This document shows positions 36,261 to 50,073 of a stretch of 64,000 bases of DNA, in pieces (positions within the stretch are counted from its first letter, which is position 1; every line of letters begins with the position of its first letter). A model generated the notes under the pieces. The model was given only the letters and a program-made list of their open reading frames with translations. It was not told the DNA's origin and searched no databases. Source of the stretch: Euonymus europaeus. Lineage: Eukaryota; Streptophyta; Magnoliopsida; Celastrales; Celastraceae. The translations under genes were made by a program, and so were the position numbers. The DNA lies in NCBI GenBank assembly GCA_963580455.1, contig OY756967.1, positions 13,910,501 to 13,974,500 on the forward strand, read 5' to 3'.

Positions 36261-38179
36261 GAGTTGAGAAACTTCGGACTATCAAAGTTGTTCGGTGTAC
36301 ACTTTTTATTGTTCTTCTTTGTTAAATTTTATGAAAATGAGCTTCCAGGAATATTTCGATGCCAAAACACCAACTTTCTATGACAAATGGACAAAACCGT
36401 TAAAAGCTCCTCTACAGAGAGAGTTGAGCAACTTCAGACTATCAAAGTTGCTCGGTGTACACTTTATATTGTTCTACTAAGTCAAATTTTACGAGTATAA
36501 GCTTCCGAGATTACTTCGATGCCAAAATACCAACTTTCTATGGCAAATGGGCAAAATCATTAAAAGCTCCTCCATAGAGAGAGTTGAGCAACTTCGGACT
36601 ATCAAAGTTGCTCGGTGTACACTTTTTATTGTTCTTTTATGTTAAATTTTACCAAAATGAGCTTCTAGGATTATTTCGAGACCAAAACAGCAACTTTTTA
36701 TGATAAATGGACAAAACCGTTAAAAGCTCCTCCATAGAGAGAGTTGAGCAACTTCGGAATATCAAAGTTGCTCGGTGTACACTTTATATTGTTTTACTAA
36801 GTCTAATTTTACGAGTATAAACTTTCAAGATTATTTTGATCACAAAACATTATATTTCTTTGACAAATGGACAAAACCGTTAAAAGCACGTTCATAGAAA
36901 GAGTTCAGCAACTTCGGACAATCAAAGTTGCTCGGTGTACACTTTTTATTGTTCTTTTATGTTAAATTTTACGAAAATGAGCTTCCAGGATTTTTTCGAT
37001 GCCAAAATACCAACTTTCTATGACAAATAGATAAAACCGTTAAAAGCTCCTCCATAGAGAGAGTTCAGCAACTTTGGACTATCAAACTTGCTCGGTGTAC
37101 ACTTTTTATTGTTCTTCTATGTTAAATTTTACAAAAATGAGCTTCCAGGATTATTTCGATACCTAAACACCAACTTTTATGACAAATAAACGAAACCATT
37201 AAAAGCTCCTCCATAGAGAGAAATGAGCAACTTCGGACTATCAAAGTTGCTCGGTGTACACTTTTTAATGTTCTTCTATGTTAAATTTTACGAAAATTAG
37301 CTTCCAGGATTATTTCGATGGCAAAACAACAATTTTCTATAACAAGTGGACAAAACCGTTAAAGGCTCCTACATAGAGAGAGTTGAGCAACTTCGGACTA
37401 TTAAAGTTTCTCGGTGTACAATTTATATTGCTCTTCTATGTTAAATTTTACGAAAATGAGCTTCCAGGATTATTTCGATGCCAAAACACCAACTTTCTAT
37501 GACAAATGGATAAAACTGTTAAAAGCTCCTCCATAGAGAGAGTTGAGCAACTTCGGACTATCAAATTTGCTCGGTGTACACTTTTTATTGTTCTTCTATG
37601 TTAAATTTTACGAAAATGAGCTTCCAGGATTATTTCGATGCCAAAACACTAACTTTCTATGAAAAATTGACAAAACCGTTAAAAGTGCCTTCATAGAGAG
37701 AGTTGAGCAACTTCGGACAATCAAAGTTGCTTGGTGTACACTTTTTATTGTTCTTTTATGTTAAATTTTACGAAAATGAGCTTCCGGGATTATTTCGATG
37801 CCAAAACACCAACTTTGTATGACAAATGGTCAAAACCGTTAAAAGCTCCTCCATAGAGAGTGTTGAGCAACTTCGGACTATCAAAGTTGCTCGGTGTACA
37901 CTTTATATTGTTCTACTAAGTCAAATTTTGCGAGTATAAGCTTCCAAGATTATTTCGATGCCAAAACATTAACTTTCTGTGACAAATGGACAAAACCCTA
38001 AAAAGCACCTTCATAGAAAGAGTTGAGGAACTTCGGACAATCAAAGTTGCTCGGTGTACACTTTTTATTGTTCTTTTATGTTAAATTTTACGAAAACGAG
38101 CTTCCAGGATTTTTTCGATGCCAAAATACCAACTTTCTATGACAAATGGACCAAACCGTTAAAAGCTCCTCCATAGAGA
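36261..38179 (+). repeat. Block A, copy 4, 1919 bp
   Basis: Same 12-monomer order. Private differences include AAAATCATTAAAAG near 36555, CATTATATTTC near 36848, ATACCTAAACACC near 37160 and CTTCCGGGATT near 37782. Confidence 0.93.
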
Positions 38180-40233
38180 GAGTTGAGAAACTTCGGACTA
38201 TCAAAGTTGTTCGGTGTACACTTTTTATTGTTCTTCTTTGTTAAATTTTATGAAAATGAGTTTCCAGGAATATTTCGATGCCAAAACACCAACTTTCTAT
38301 GACAAATGGACAAAACCGTTAAAAGCTCCTCTACAGAGAGAGTTGAGCAACTTCGGACTATCAAAGTTGCTCGGTGTACACTTTATATTGTTCTACTAAG
38401 TCAAATTTTACGAGTATAAGCTTCCGAGATTACTTCGATGCCAAAATAGCAACTTTCTATGGCAAATGGGCAAAATCGTTAAAAGCTCCTCCATAGAGAG
38501 AGCTGAGCAACTTCGGACAATCAAAGTTGCTCGGTGTACACTTTTTATTGTTCTTTTATGTTAAATTTTACGAAAATGAGCTTCCAGGATTATTTCGATG
38601 CCAAAACAACAACTTTCTACGAAAAATGTACAAAACCGTTAAAAGCTCCTCCATAGAGAGAGTTGAGCAACTTCGGACTATCAAAGTTGCTCGGTGTACA
38701 CTTTTTATTGTTCTTCTATGTTAAATTTTATGAAAATGAGCTTCCAGGATTATTTCGATGCCGAAACAGCAACTTTCTATTACAAACGGACAAAACCGTT
38801 AAAAGCTCCTTCATAGAGAGAGTGAGCAACTTCGGACTATCAAAGTTGCTCGGTGTACACTTTATATTGTTCTACTAAGTCCAATTTTACGAGTATAAGC
38901 TTCCAAGATTATTTCGATGCCAAAACATTAACTTTCTATGACAAATGGACAAAACAGTTAAAAGTACCATCATAGAAAGAGTTGAGCAACTTCGTACAAT
39001 CAAAGTTGCTCGGTGTACACTTTTTATTGTTCTTCTATGTTAAATTTTACGAAAATGAGCTTCCAGGTTTATTTCGATGCCAAACTACAAACTTTCTATG
39101 ACAAATGGACAAAACCGTTAAAAGCTCCTCTATAGAGAGAGTTGAGCAACTTTTGACAATCAAAGTTGCTCGGTGTACACTTTTTATTGTTCTTCTATGT
39201 TAAATTTTACGAAAATGATCTTCCAGGATTATTTTGATGCCAAAACACCAACTTTCTATGACAAATGAACAAAACCGTTAAAAGCTCCTCCATAGAGAGA
39301 GTTGAGCAACTTCGGACTATCAAAGTTGCTCGTGTACAATTTTTATTGTTCTTCTATGTTAAATTTTACGAAAATGAGCTTCCAGGATTATTTCGATTCC
39401 CAAACAGCAACTTTCTATAACAAATGGATAAAACCGTTAAAAGTTCCTCCATAGAGAGAGTTGAGCAACTTCAGACTATAAAATTTGCTCGGTGTACACT
39501 TTTTACGAGTATAAGCTTCCAAGATTATTTCGATGCCAAAATATTAACTTTCTATGACAAATGGACAAAACCGTTAAAAGCACCTTCATAGAAAGAGTTG
39601 AGGAACTTCGGACAATCAAAGTTGCTCGGTGTACACTTTATATTGTTCTACTAAGTCAAATTTTACGAGTATAAGCTTTCAAGATTATTTCGATGCCAAA
39701 ACATTTACTTTCTATGACAAATGGACAAAACCGTAAAAGCACCTTCATAGAAAGAGTTGAGCAATATCGGACTATCAAAGTTGCTCGGTGTACACTTTTT
39801 ATTGTTCTTTTATGTTAAATTTGACGAAAATGAGCTTCCAGGATTATTTCGATGCCAAAACACCAACTTTCTATGACAAATGGTCAAAACCGTTAAAAGC
39901 TCCTCCATAGAGAGAGTTGAGCAACTTCGGACTATCAAAGTTGCTCGGTGTACACTTTATATTGTTCTACTAAGTCAAATTTTGCGAGTATAGGCTTCCA
40001 AGAATATTTCGATGCCAAAACATTAACTTTCTGTGACAAATGGACAAAACCCTAAAAAGCACCTGCAGAGAAAGAGTTGAGGAACTTCGGACAATCAAAG
40101 TTGCTCGGTGTACACTTTTTATTGTTCTTTTATTTTAAATTTTACGAAAACGAGCTTCCAGGATTTTTTCGAAGCCAAAATACCAACTTTCTATGACAAA
40201 TGGACCAAACCGTTAAAAGCTCCTCCATAGAGA
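38180..40233 (+). repeat. Block B, short form, 2054 bp
   Basis: Thirteen monomers: 2080 minus 26, explained by the 23-bp deletion (near 39500) and three single-base losses (38820, 39330, 39733). The junction monomer near 39740 has a b9 head (CAATATCGG, AAATTTGACG) and an m10 tail (CACCAACTTTC, AATGGTCAAAACC). Short copies share CTTTTGACAATC and, after the junction, TTTTATTTTAAATTTT (near 40131); the long copies lack both. Confidence 0.92.
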
Positions 40234-42152
40234 GAGTTGAGAAACTTCGGACTATCAAAGTTGTTCGGTGTACACTTTTTATTGTTCTTCTTTGTTAAAT
40301 TTTATGAAAATGAGCTTCCAGGAATATTTCGATGCCAAAACACCAACTTTCTATGACAAATGGACAAAACCGTTAAAAGCTCTTCTACAGAGAGAGTTGA
40401 GCAACTTCAGACTATCAAAGTTGCTCGGTGTACACTTTATATTGTTCTACTAAGTCAAATTTTACGAGTATAAGCTTCCGAGATTACTTCGATGCCAAAA
40501 TACCAACTTTCTATGGCAAATGGGCAAAATCGTTAAAAGCTCCTCCATAGACAGAGTTGAGCAACTTCGGACTATCAAAGTTGCTCGGTGTACACTTTTT
40601 ATTGTTCTTTTATGTTAAATTTTACCAAAATGAGCTTCTAGGATTATTTCGAGACCAAAATAGCAACTTTTTATGATAAATGGACAAAACCGTTAAAAGC
40701 TCCTCCATAGAGAGAGTTGAGCAACTTCGGAATATCAAAGTTGCTCGGTGTACACTTTATATTGTTTTACTAAGTCTAATTTTACGAGTATAAACTTTCA
40801 AGATTATTTTGATCACAAAACATTAAGTTTCTTTGACAAATGGACAAAACCGTTAAAAGCACGTTCATAGAAAGAGTTCAGCAACTTCGGAGAATCAAAG
40901 TTGCTCGGTGTACACTTTTTATTGTTCTTTTATGTTAAATTTTACGAAAATGAGCTTCCAGGATTTTTTCGATGCCAAAATACCAACTTTCTATGACAAA
41001 TAGATAAAACCGTTAAAAGCTCCTCCATAGAGAGAGTTCAGCAACTTTGGACTATCAAACTTGCTCGGTGTACACTTTTTATTGTTCTTCTATGTTAAAT
41101 TTTACAAAAATGAGCTTCCAGGATTATTTCGATACCAAAACACCAACTTTTATGACAAATAAACAAAACCATTAAAAGCTCCTCCATAGAGAGAAATGAG
41201 CAACTTCGGACTATCAAAGTTGCTCGGTGTACACTTTTTAATGTTCTTCTATGTTAAATTTTACGAAAATTAGCTTCCAGGATTATTTCGATGGCAAAAC
41301 AACAATTTTCTATAACAAGTGGACAAAACCGTTAAAGGCTCCTACATAGAGAGAGTTGAGCAACTTCGGACTATTAAAGTTTCTCGGTGTACAATTTATA
41401 TTGCTCTTCTATGTTAAATTTTACGAAAATGAGCTTCCAGGATTATTTCGATGCCAAAACACCAACTTTCTATGACAAATGGATAAAACTGTTAAAAGCT
41501 CCTCCATAGAGAGAGTTGAGCAACTTCGGACTATCAAATTTGCTCGGTGTACACTTTTTATTGTTCTTCTATGTTAAATTTTACGAAAATGAGCTTCCAG
41601 GATTATTTCGATGCCAAAACACTAACTTTCTATGAAAAATGGACAAAACCGTTAAAAGTGCCTTCATAGAGAGAGTTGAGCAACTTCGGACAATCAAAGT
41701 TGCTTGGTGTACACTTTTTATTGTTCTTTTATGTTAAATTTTACGAAAATGAGCTTCCAGGATTATTTCGATGCCAAAACACCAACTTTGTATGACAAAT
41801 GGTCAAAACCGTTAAAAGCTCCTCCATAGAGAGTGTTGAGCAACTTCGGACTATCAAAGTTGCTCGGTGTACACTTTATATTGTTCTACTAAGTCAAATT
41901 TTGCGAGTATAAGCTTCCAAGATTATTTCGATGCCAAAACATTAACTTTCTGTGACAAATGGACAAAACCCTAAAAAGCACCTTCATAGAAAGAGTTGAG
42001 GAACTTCGGACAATCAAAGTTGCTCGGTGTACACTTTTTATTGTTCTTTTATGTTAAATTTTACGAAAACGAGCTTCCAGGATTTTTTCGATGCCAAAAT
42101 ACCAGCTTTCTATGACAAATGGACCAAACCGTTAAAAGCTCCTCCATAGAGA
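40234..42152 (+). repeat. Block A, copy 5, 1919 bp
   Basis: Same order as the other A blocks. Markers that group it with the A block at 44207 include GACCAAAATAGC in m3 and GGAGAATC in m5. Confidence 0.93.
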
Positions 42153-44206
42153 GAGTTGAGAAACTTCGGACTATCAAAGTTGTTCGGTGTACACTTTTTA
42201 TTGTTCTTCTTTGTTAAATTTTATGAAAATGAGCTTCCAGGAATATTTCGATGCCAAAACACCAACTTTCTATGACAAATGGACAAAACCGTTAAAAGCT
42301 CCTCTACAGAGAGAGTTGAGCAACTTCGGACTATCAAAGTTGCTCGGTGTACACTTTATATTGTTCTACTAAGTCAAATTTTACGAGTATAAGCTTCCGA
42401 GATTACTTCGATGCCAAAATAGCAACTTTCTATGGCAAATGGGCAAAATCGTTAAAAGCTCCTCCATAGAGAGAGCTGAGCAACTTCGGACAATCAAAGT
42501 TGCTCGGTGTACACTTTTTATTGTTCTTTTATGTTAAATTTTACGAAAATGAGCTTCCAGGATTATTTCGATGCCAAAACAACAACTTTCTACGAAAAAT
42601 GTACAAAACCGTTAAAAGCTCCTCCATAGAGAGAGTTGAGCAACTTCGGACTATCAAAGTTGCTCGGTGTACACTTTTTATTGTTCTTCTATGTTAAATT
42701 TTATGAAAATGAGCTTCCAGGATTATTTCGATGCCGAAACAGCAACTTTCTATTACAAACGGACAAAACCGTTAAAAGCTCCTTCATAGAGAGAGTGAGC
42801 AACTTCGGACTATCAAAGTTGCTCGGTGTACACTTTATATTGTTCTACTAAGTCCAATTTTACGAGTATAAGCTTCCAAGATTATTTCGATGCCAAAACA
42901 TTAACTTTCTATGACAAATGGACAAAACAGTTAAAAGTACCATCATAGAAAGAGTTGAGCAACTTCGTACAATCAAAGTTGCTCGGTGTACACTTTTTAT
43001 TGTTCTTCTATGTTAAATTTTATGAAAATGAGCTTCCAGGTTTATTTCGATGCCAAACTACAAACTTTCTATGACAAATGGACAAAACCGTTAAAAGCTC
43101 CTCTATAGAGAGAGTTGAGCAACTTTTGACAATCAAAGTTGCTCGGTGTACACTTTTTATTGTTCTTCTATGTTAAATTTTACGAAAATGATCTTCCAGG
43201 ATTATTTTGATGCCAAAACACCAACTTTCTATGACAAATGAACAAAACCGTTAAAAGCTCCTCCATAGAGAGAGTTGAGCAACTTCGGACTATCAAAGTT
43301 GCTCGTGTACAATTTTTATTGTTCTTCTATGTTAAATTTTACGAAAATGAGCTTCCAGGATTATTTCGATTCCCAAACAGCAACTTTCTATAACAAATGG
43401 ATAAAACCGTTAAAAGCTCCACCATAGAGAGAGTTGAGCAACTTCAGACTATAAAACTTGCTCGGTGTACACTTTTTACGAGTATAAGCTTCCAAGATTA
43501 TTTCGATGCCAAAATATTAACTTTCTATGACAAATGGACAAAACCGTTAAAAGCACCTTCATAGAAAGAGTTGAGGAACTTCGGACAATCAAAGTTGCTC
43601 GGTGTACACTTTATATTGTTCTACTAAGTCAAATTTTACGAGTATAAGCTTTCAAGATTATTTCGATGCCAAAACATTTACTTTCTATGACAAATGGACA
43701 AAACCGTAAAAGCACCTTCATAGAAAGAGTTGAGCAATATCGGACTATCAAAGTTGCTCGGTGTACACTTTTTATTGTTCTTTTATGTTAAATTTGACGA
43801 AAATGAGCTTCCAGGATTATTTCGATGCCAAAACACCAACTTTCTATGACAAATGGTCAAAACCGTTAAAAGCTCCTCCATAGAGAGAGTTGAGCAACTT
43901 CGGACTATCAAAGTTGCTCGGTGTACACTTTATATTGTTCTACTAAGTCAAATTTTGCGAGTATAAGCTTCCAAGAATATTTCGATGCCAAAACATTAAC
44001 TTTCTGTGACAAATGGACAAAACCCTAAAAAGCACCTTCAGAGAAAGAGTTGAGGAACTTCGGACAATCAAAGTTGCTCGGTGTACACTTTTTATTGTTC
44101 TTTTATTTTAAATTTTACGAAAACGAGCTTCCAGGATTTTTTTGAAGCCAAAATACCAACTTTCTATGACAAATGGACCAAACCGTTAAAAGCTCCTCCA
44201 TAGAGA
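42153..44206 (+). repeat. Block B, short form, 2054 bp, next copy
   Basis: The same length and junction as 38180-40233, 3973 bp downstream. 40234-44206 therefore repeats the A plus short-B composite (25 monomers) seen from 36261. The 23-bp deletion lies in the T run at 43473-43477. Confidence 0.92.
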
Positions 44207-46740
44207 GAGTTGAGAAACTTCGGACTATCAAAGTTGTTCGGTGTACACTTTTTATTGTTCTTCTTCGTTAAATTTTATGAAAATGAGCTTCCAGGAATAT
44301 TTCGATGCCAAAACACCAACTTTCTATGACAAATGGACAAAACCGTTAAAAGCTCCTCTACAGAGAGAGTTGAGCAACTTCAGACTATCAAAGTTGCTCG
44401 GTGTACACTTTATATTGTTCTACTAAGTCAAATTTTACGAGTATAAGCTTCCGAGATTACTTCGATGCCAAAATAGCAACTTTCTATGGCAAATGGGCAA
44501 AATCGTTAAAAGCTCCTCCATAGAGAGAGTTGAGCAACTTCGGACTATCAAAGTTGCTCGGTGTACACTTTTTATTGTTCTTTTATGTTAAATTTTACCA
44601 AAATGAGCTTCTAGGATTATTTCGAGACCAAAATAGCAACTTTTTATGATAAATGGACAAAACCGTTAAAAGCTCCTCCATAGAGAGAGTTGAGCAACTT
44701 CGGAATATCAAAGTTGCTCGGTGTACACTTTATATTGTTTTACTAAGTCTAATTTTACGAGTATAAACTTTCAAGATTATTTTGATCACAAAACATTAAG
44801 TTTCTTTGACAAATGGACAAAACCGTTAAAAGCACGTTCATAATAAGAGTTCAGCAACTTCGGAGAATCAAAGTTGCTCGGTGTACACTTTTTATTGTTC
44901 TTTTATGTTAAATTTTACGAAAATGAGCTTCCAGGATTTTTTCGATGCCAAAATACCAACTTTCTATGACAAATAGATAAAACCGTTAAAAGCTCCTCCA
45001 TAGAGAGAGTTCAGCAACTTTGGACTATCAAACTTGCTCGGTGTACACTTTTTATTGTTCTTCTATGTTAAATTTTACAAAAATGAGCTTCCAGGATTAT
45101 TTCGATACCAAAACACCAACTTTTATGACAAATAAACAAAACCATTAAAAGCTCCTCCATAGAGAGAAATGAGCAACTTCGGACTATCAAAGTTGCTCGT
45201 GTACAATTTTTATTGTTCTTCTATGTTAAATTTTACGAAAATGAGCTTCCAGGATTATTTCGATGGCAAAACAACAATTTTCTATAACAAGTGGACAAAA
45301 CCGTTAAAGGCTCCTACATAGAGAGAGTTGAGCAACTTCGGACTATTAAAGTTTCTCGGTGTACACTTTTTACGAGTATAAGCTTCCAAGATTATTTCGA
45401 TGTCAAAATATTAACTTTCTATGACAAATGGACAAAACCGTTAAAAGCACCTTCATAGAAAGAGTTGAGGAACTTCGGACAATCAAAGTTGCTCGGTGTA
45501 CACTTTTTATTGTTCTTTTATGTTAAATTTTACGAAAATGAGCTTCCAGGATTTTTTCGATGCCAAAATACCAACTTTCTATGACAAATAGATAAAACTG
45601 TTAAAAGCTCCTCCATAGAGAGAGTTCAGCAACTTTGGACTATCAAACTTGCTCGGTGTACACTTTTTATTGTTCTTCTATGTTAAATTTTACAAAAATG
45701 AGCTTCCAGGATTATTTCGATACCAAAACACCAACTTTTATGACAAATAAACAAAACCATTAAAAGCTCCTCCATAGAGAGAAATGAGCAACTTCGGACT
45801 ATCAAAGTTGCTCGGTGTACACTTTTTAATGTTCTTCTATGTTAAATTTTACGAAAATTAGCTTCCAGGATTATTTCGATGGCAAAACAACAATTTTCTA
45901 TAACAAGTGGACAAAACCGTTAAAGGCTCCTACATAGAGAGAGTTGAGCAACTTCGGACTATTAAAGTTTCTCGGTGTACAATTTATATTGCTCTTCTAT
46001 GTTAAATTTTACGAAAATGAGCTTCCAGGATTATTTCGATGCCAAAACACCAACTTTCTATGACAAATGGATAAAACTGTTAAAAGCTCCTCCATAGAGA
46101 GAGTTGAGCAACTTCGGACTATCAAATTTGCTCGGTGTACACTTTTTATTGTTCTTCTATGTTAAATTTTACGAAAATGAGCTTCCAGGATTATTTCGAT
46201 GCCAAAACACTAACTTTCTATGAAAAATGGACAAAACCGTTAAAAGTGCCTTCATAGAGAGAGTTGAGCAACTTCGGACAATCAAAGTTGCTTGGTGTAC
46301 ACTTTTTATTGTTCTTTTATGTTAAATTTTACGAAAATGAGCTTCCAGGATTATTTCGATGCCAAAACACCAACTTTGTATGACAAATGGTCAAAACCGT
46401 TAAAAGCTCCTCCATAGAGAGTGTTGAGCAACTTCGGACTATCAAAGTTGCTCGGTGTACACTTTATATTGTTCTACTAAGTCAAATTTTGCGAGTATAA
46501 GCTTCCAAGATTATTTCGATGCCAAAACATTAACTTTCTGTGACAAATGGACAAAACCCTAAAAAGCACCTTCATAGAAAGAGTTGAGGAACTTCGGACA
46601 ATCAAAGTTGCTCGGTGTACACTTTTTATTGTTCTTTTATGTTAAATTTTACGAAAACGAGCTTCCAGGATTTTTCCGATGCCAAAATACCAGCTTTCTA
46701 TGACAAATGGACCAAACCGTTAAAAGCTCCTCCATAGAGA
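44207..46740 (+). repeat. Chimeric A block, 2534 bp, with B-derived insert
   Basis: m1-m6 run normally to about 45165. The next monomer has an m7 head, a B centre (GCTCGTGTACAATTTTT) and an m7 tail (GATGGCAAAACAACAA). The following one has an m8 head (CTATTAAAGTTTCTCGG) and the 23-bp-deleted B tail (GTGTACACTTTTTACGAG, GATGTCAAAATATT). Then a B head (GAGTTGAGGAAC) passes into m5 and m6-m12 follow normally. The excess over 1919 is 615 bp, or four monomers minus the 23-bp and two single-base deletions. No other A block has this structure. Confidence 0.92.
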
Positions 46741-49700
46741 GAGTTGAGAAACTTCGGACTATCAAAGTTGTTCGGTGTACACTTTTTATTGTTCTTCTTT
46801 GTTAAATTTTATGAAAATGAGCTTCCAGGAATATTTCGATGCCAAAACACCAACTTTCTATGACAAATGGACAAAACCGTTAAAAGCTCCTCTACAGAGA
46901 GAGTTGAGCAACTTCGGACTATCAAAGTTGCTCGGTGTACACTTTATATTGTTCTACTAAGTCAAATTTTACGAGTATAAGCTTCCGAGATTACTTCGAT
47001 GCCAAAATAGCAACTTTCTATGGCAAATGGGCAAAATCGTTAAAAGCTCCTCCATAGAGAGAGCTGAGCAACTTCGGACAATCAAAGTTGCTCGGTGTAC
47101 ACTTTTTATTGTTCTTTTATGTTAAATTTTACGAAAATGAGCTTCCAGGATTATTTCGATGCCAAAACAACAACTTTCTACGAAAAATGTACAAAACCGT
47201 TAAAAGCTCCTCCATAGAGAGAGTTGAGCAACTTCGGACTATCAAAGTTGCTCGGTGTACACTTTTTATTGTTCTTCTATGTTAAATTTTATGAAAATGA
47301 GCTTCCAGGATTATTTCGATGCCGAAACAGCAACTTTCTATTACAAACGGACAAAACCGTTAAAAGCTCCTTCATAGAGAGAGTGAGCAACTTCGGACTA
47401 TCAAAGTTGCTCGGTGTACACTTTATATTGTTCTACTAAGTCCAATTTTACGAGTATAAGCTTCCAAGATTATTTCGATGCCAAAACATTAACTTTCTAT
47501 GACAAATGGACAAAACAGTTAAAAGTACCATCATAGAAAGAGTTGAGCAACTTCGTACAATCAAAGTTGCTCGGTGTACACTTTTTATTGTTCTTCTACG
47601 TTAAATTTTACGAAAATGAGCTTCCAGGTTTATTTCGATGCCAAACTACAAACTTTCTATGACAAATGGACGAAACCGTTAAAAGCTCCTCTATAGAGAG
47701 AGTTGAGCAACTTTTGACTATCAAAGTTGCTCGGTGTACACTTTTTATTGTTCTTCTATGTTTAATTTTACGAAAATGATCTTCAAGGATTATTTTGATG
47801 CCAAAACACCAACTTTCTATGACAAATGAACAAAACCGTTAAAAGCTCCTCCATAGAGAGAGTTGAGCAACTTCGGACTATCAAAGTTGCTCGTGTACAA
47901 TTTTTATTGTTCTTCTATGTTAAATTTTACGAAAATGAGCTTCCAGGATTATTTCGATTCCCAAACAGCAACTTTCTATTACAAATGGATAAAACCGTTA
48001 AAAGCTCCTCCATAGAGAGAGTTGAGCAACTTCATACTATAAAACTTGCTCGGTGTACACTTTTTACGAGTATAAGCTTCCAAGATTATTTCGATGTCAA
48101 AATATTAACTTTCTATGACAAATGGACAAAACCGTTAAAAGCACCTTCATAGAAAGAGTTGAGGAACTTCGGACAATCAAAGTTGCTCGGTGTACAATTT
48201 ATATTGTTCTACTAAGTCAAATTTTACGAGTATAAGCTTTCAAGATTATTTCGATGCCAAAACATTTACTTTCTATGACAAATGGACAAAACCGTAAAAG
48301 CACCTTCATAGAAAGAGTTGAGCAATATCGGACTATCAAAGTTGCTCGGTGTACACTTTTTATTGTTCTTTTATGTTAAATTTGACGAAAATGAGTTTCC
48401 AAGATTTTTTTGATGCCAAAATACCAACTTTCTATGGAAAATGGGCAAAATCGTTAAAAGTTCCTCCATAGAGAGAGCTGAGCAACTTCGGACTATCAAA
48501 GTTTCCCAGTGTACACTTTTTGTTGTTCTACTATGTTAAATTTGACGTAAATGAGCTTCCAGGATTATTTTGATGCCAAAACAGCAACTTTCTATGACAA
48601 ATGGTCAAAACCGTTAAAAGCACCTCCATAGATATGGTTGAGCAACTTCGGACTATCAAAGTTGCTCGGTGTAAAGTTTATATTGTTCTACTAAGTCAAA
48701 TTTTACGAGTATAAGCTTCCAAGATTATTTCGATGCCAAAACATTCGTTTTCTGTGACAAATGGACAAAACCGTAAAAAGCACCTTCATAGAAAGAGTTG
48801 AGCAACTTCGGACTATCAAAGTTGCTCGGTGTACACTTTTTATTGTTCTTCTAAGTTAAATTTTACGAAAATGAGCTTCCAGGATTTTTTCGATGCCAAA
48901 ACACCAACTTTCTATGACAAATGGAAAAAATCGTTAAAAGCTCCTCCATAGAGAGAGTTGAGCAACTTCGAACTAACAAAGTTGCTCGGTGTACACTTTT
49001 TATTGTTCTTCAATGTTAAATTTTACGAAAATGAGCTTCCAGGATTTTTTCGATGCCAAAATACCAACTTTCTATGACAAATGGACAAAATCGTTAAAAG
49101 CTCCTTCATAGAGAGAGTTGGGCAACCTCGGACAATCAAAGTTGCTCGGTGTACATTTTTATTGTTCTACTAAGTCCAATTTTTCGAGTATAAGCTTGCG
49201 AGATTATTTCGATGCCAAAATATTAACTTTCAATGACAAATGGACAAAACCGTTAAAAGCACCTTCATAGAAAGAGTTGAGCAACTTCGGACAATCAAAG
49301 TTGCTGGGTGTACACTTTTTATTGTTCTTTTATGTTAAATTTTACGAAAATGAGCTTCCATGATTTTTTCGATGCCAAAATACCAACTTTCTATGACAAA
49401 TGGACAAAACCGTTAAAAGCTCCTCCATAGAGAGAGTTGAGCAACTTCAGACTGTCAAAGTTGCTCGGTGGACACTTTTTATTGTTCTTTTATGTTAAAT
49501 TTTACGAAAATGAGCTTCCAGGATTATTTCGATGCCAAAACACTAACTTTCTATGACAAATGGACAAAACCGTTAAAAGTGCCTTCATAGAGAGAGTAGA
49601 GCAACTTCGGACAATCAAAGTTGCTTGGTGTACACTTTTTATTGTTCTTTTATGTTAAATTTTACGAAAATGAGCTTCCATGATTATTTCGATGCCAAAA

Positions 49701-50073
49701 CACCAACTTTCTATGACAAATGGTCAAAACCGTTAAAAGCTCCTCCATAGAGAGAGTTGAGCAACTTCGGACTATCAAAGTTGCTCGGTGTACACTTTAT
49801 ATTGTTCTACTAAGTCAAATTTTGCGAGTATAAGCTTCCAAGAATATTTCGATGCCAAAACATTAACTTTCTGTGAAAAATGGACAAAACCCTAAAAAGC
49901 ACCTTCAGAGAAAGAGTTGAGGAACTTCGGACAATCAAAGTTGCTCGGTGTACACTTTTTATTGTTCTTTTATGTTAAATTTTACGAAAACGAGCTTCCA
50001 GGATTTTTTCGAAGCCAAAATACCAACTTTCTATGACAAATGGAACAAACCGTTAAAAGCTCCTCCATAGAGA
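46741..50073 (+). repeat. Block B, long form, 3333 bp, copy 2
   Basis: It matches 32929-36260 throughout, one base longer because TTAAAAGCTCC near 48930 keeps the base missing at 35126. It lies 13812 bp after the first long copy. It carries GATGTCAAAATATT near 48097, shared with the B-derived insert at 45403 and not with other B copies I checked. Its m1 and m2 head resembles the other B blocks. Confidence 0.92.

Noticed and set aside
47826..48152. 108-codon open frame, one of the longest in the window
   Set aside because: It is open only because small deletions (GCTCGTGTAC and the 23-bp loss) shift frame between monomers. The sister B copies have stops at the same place.
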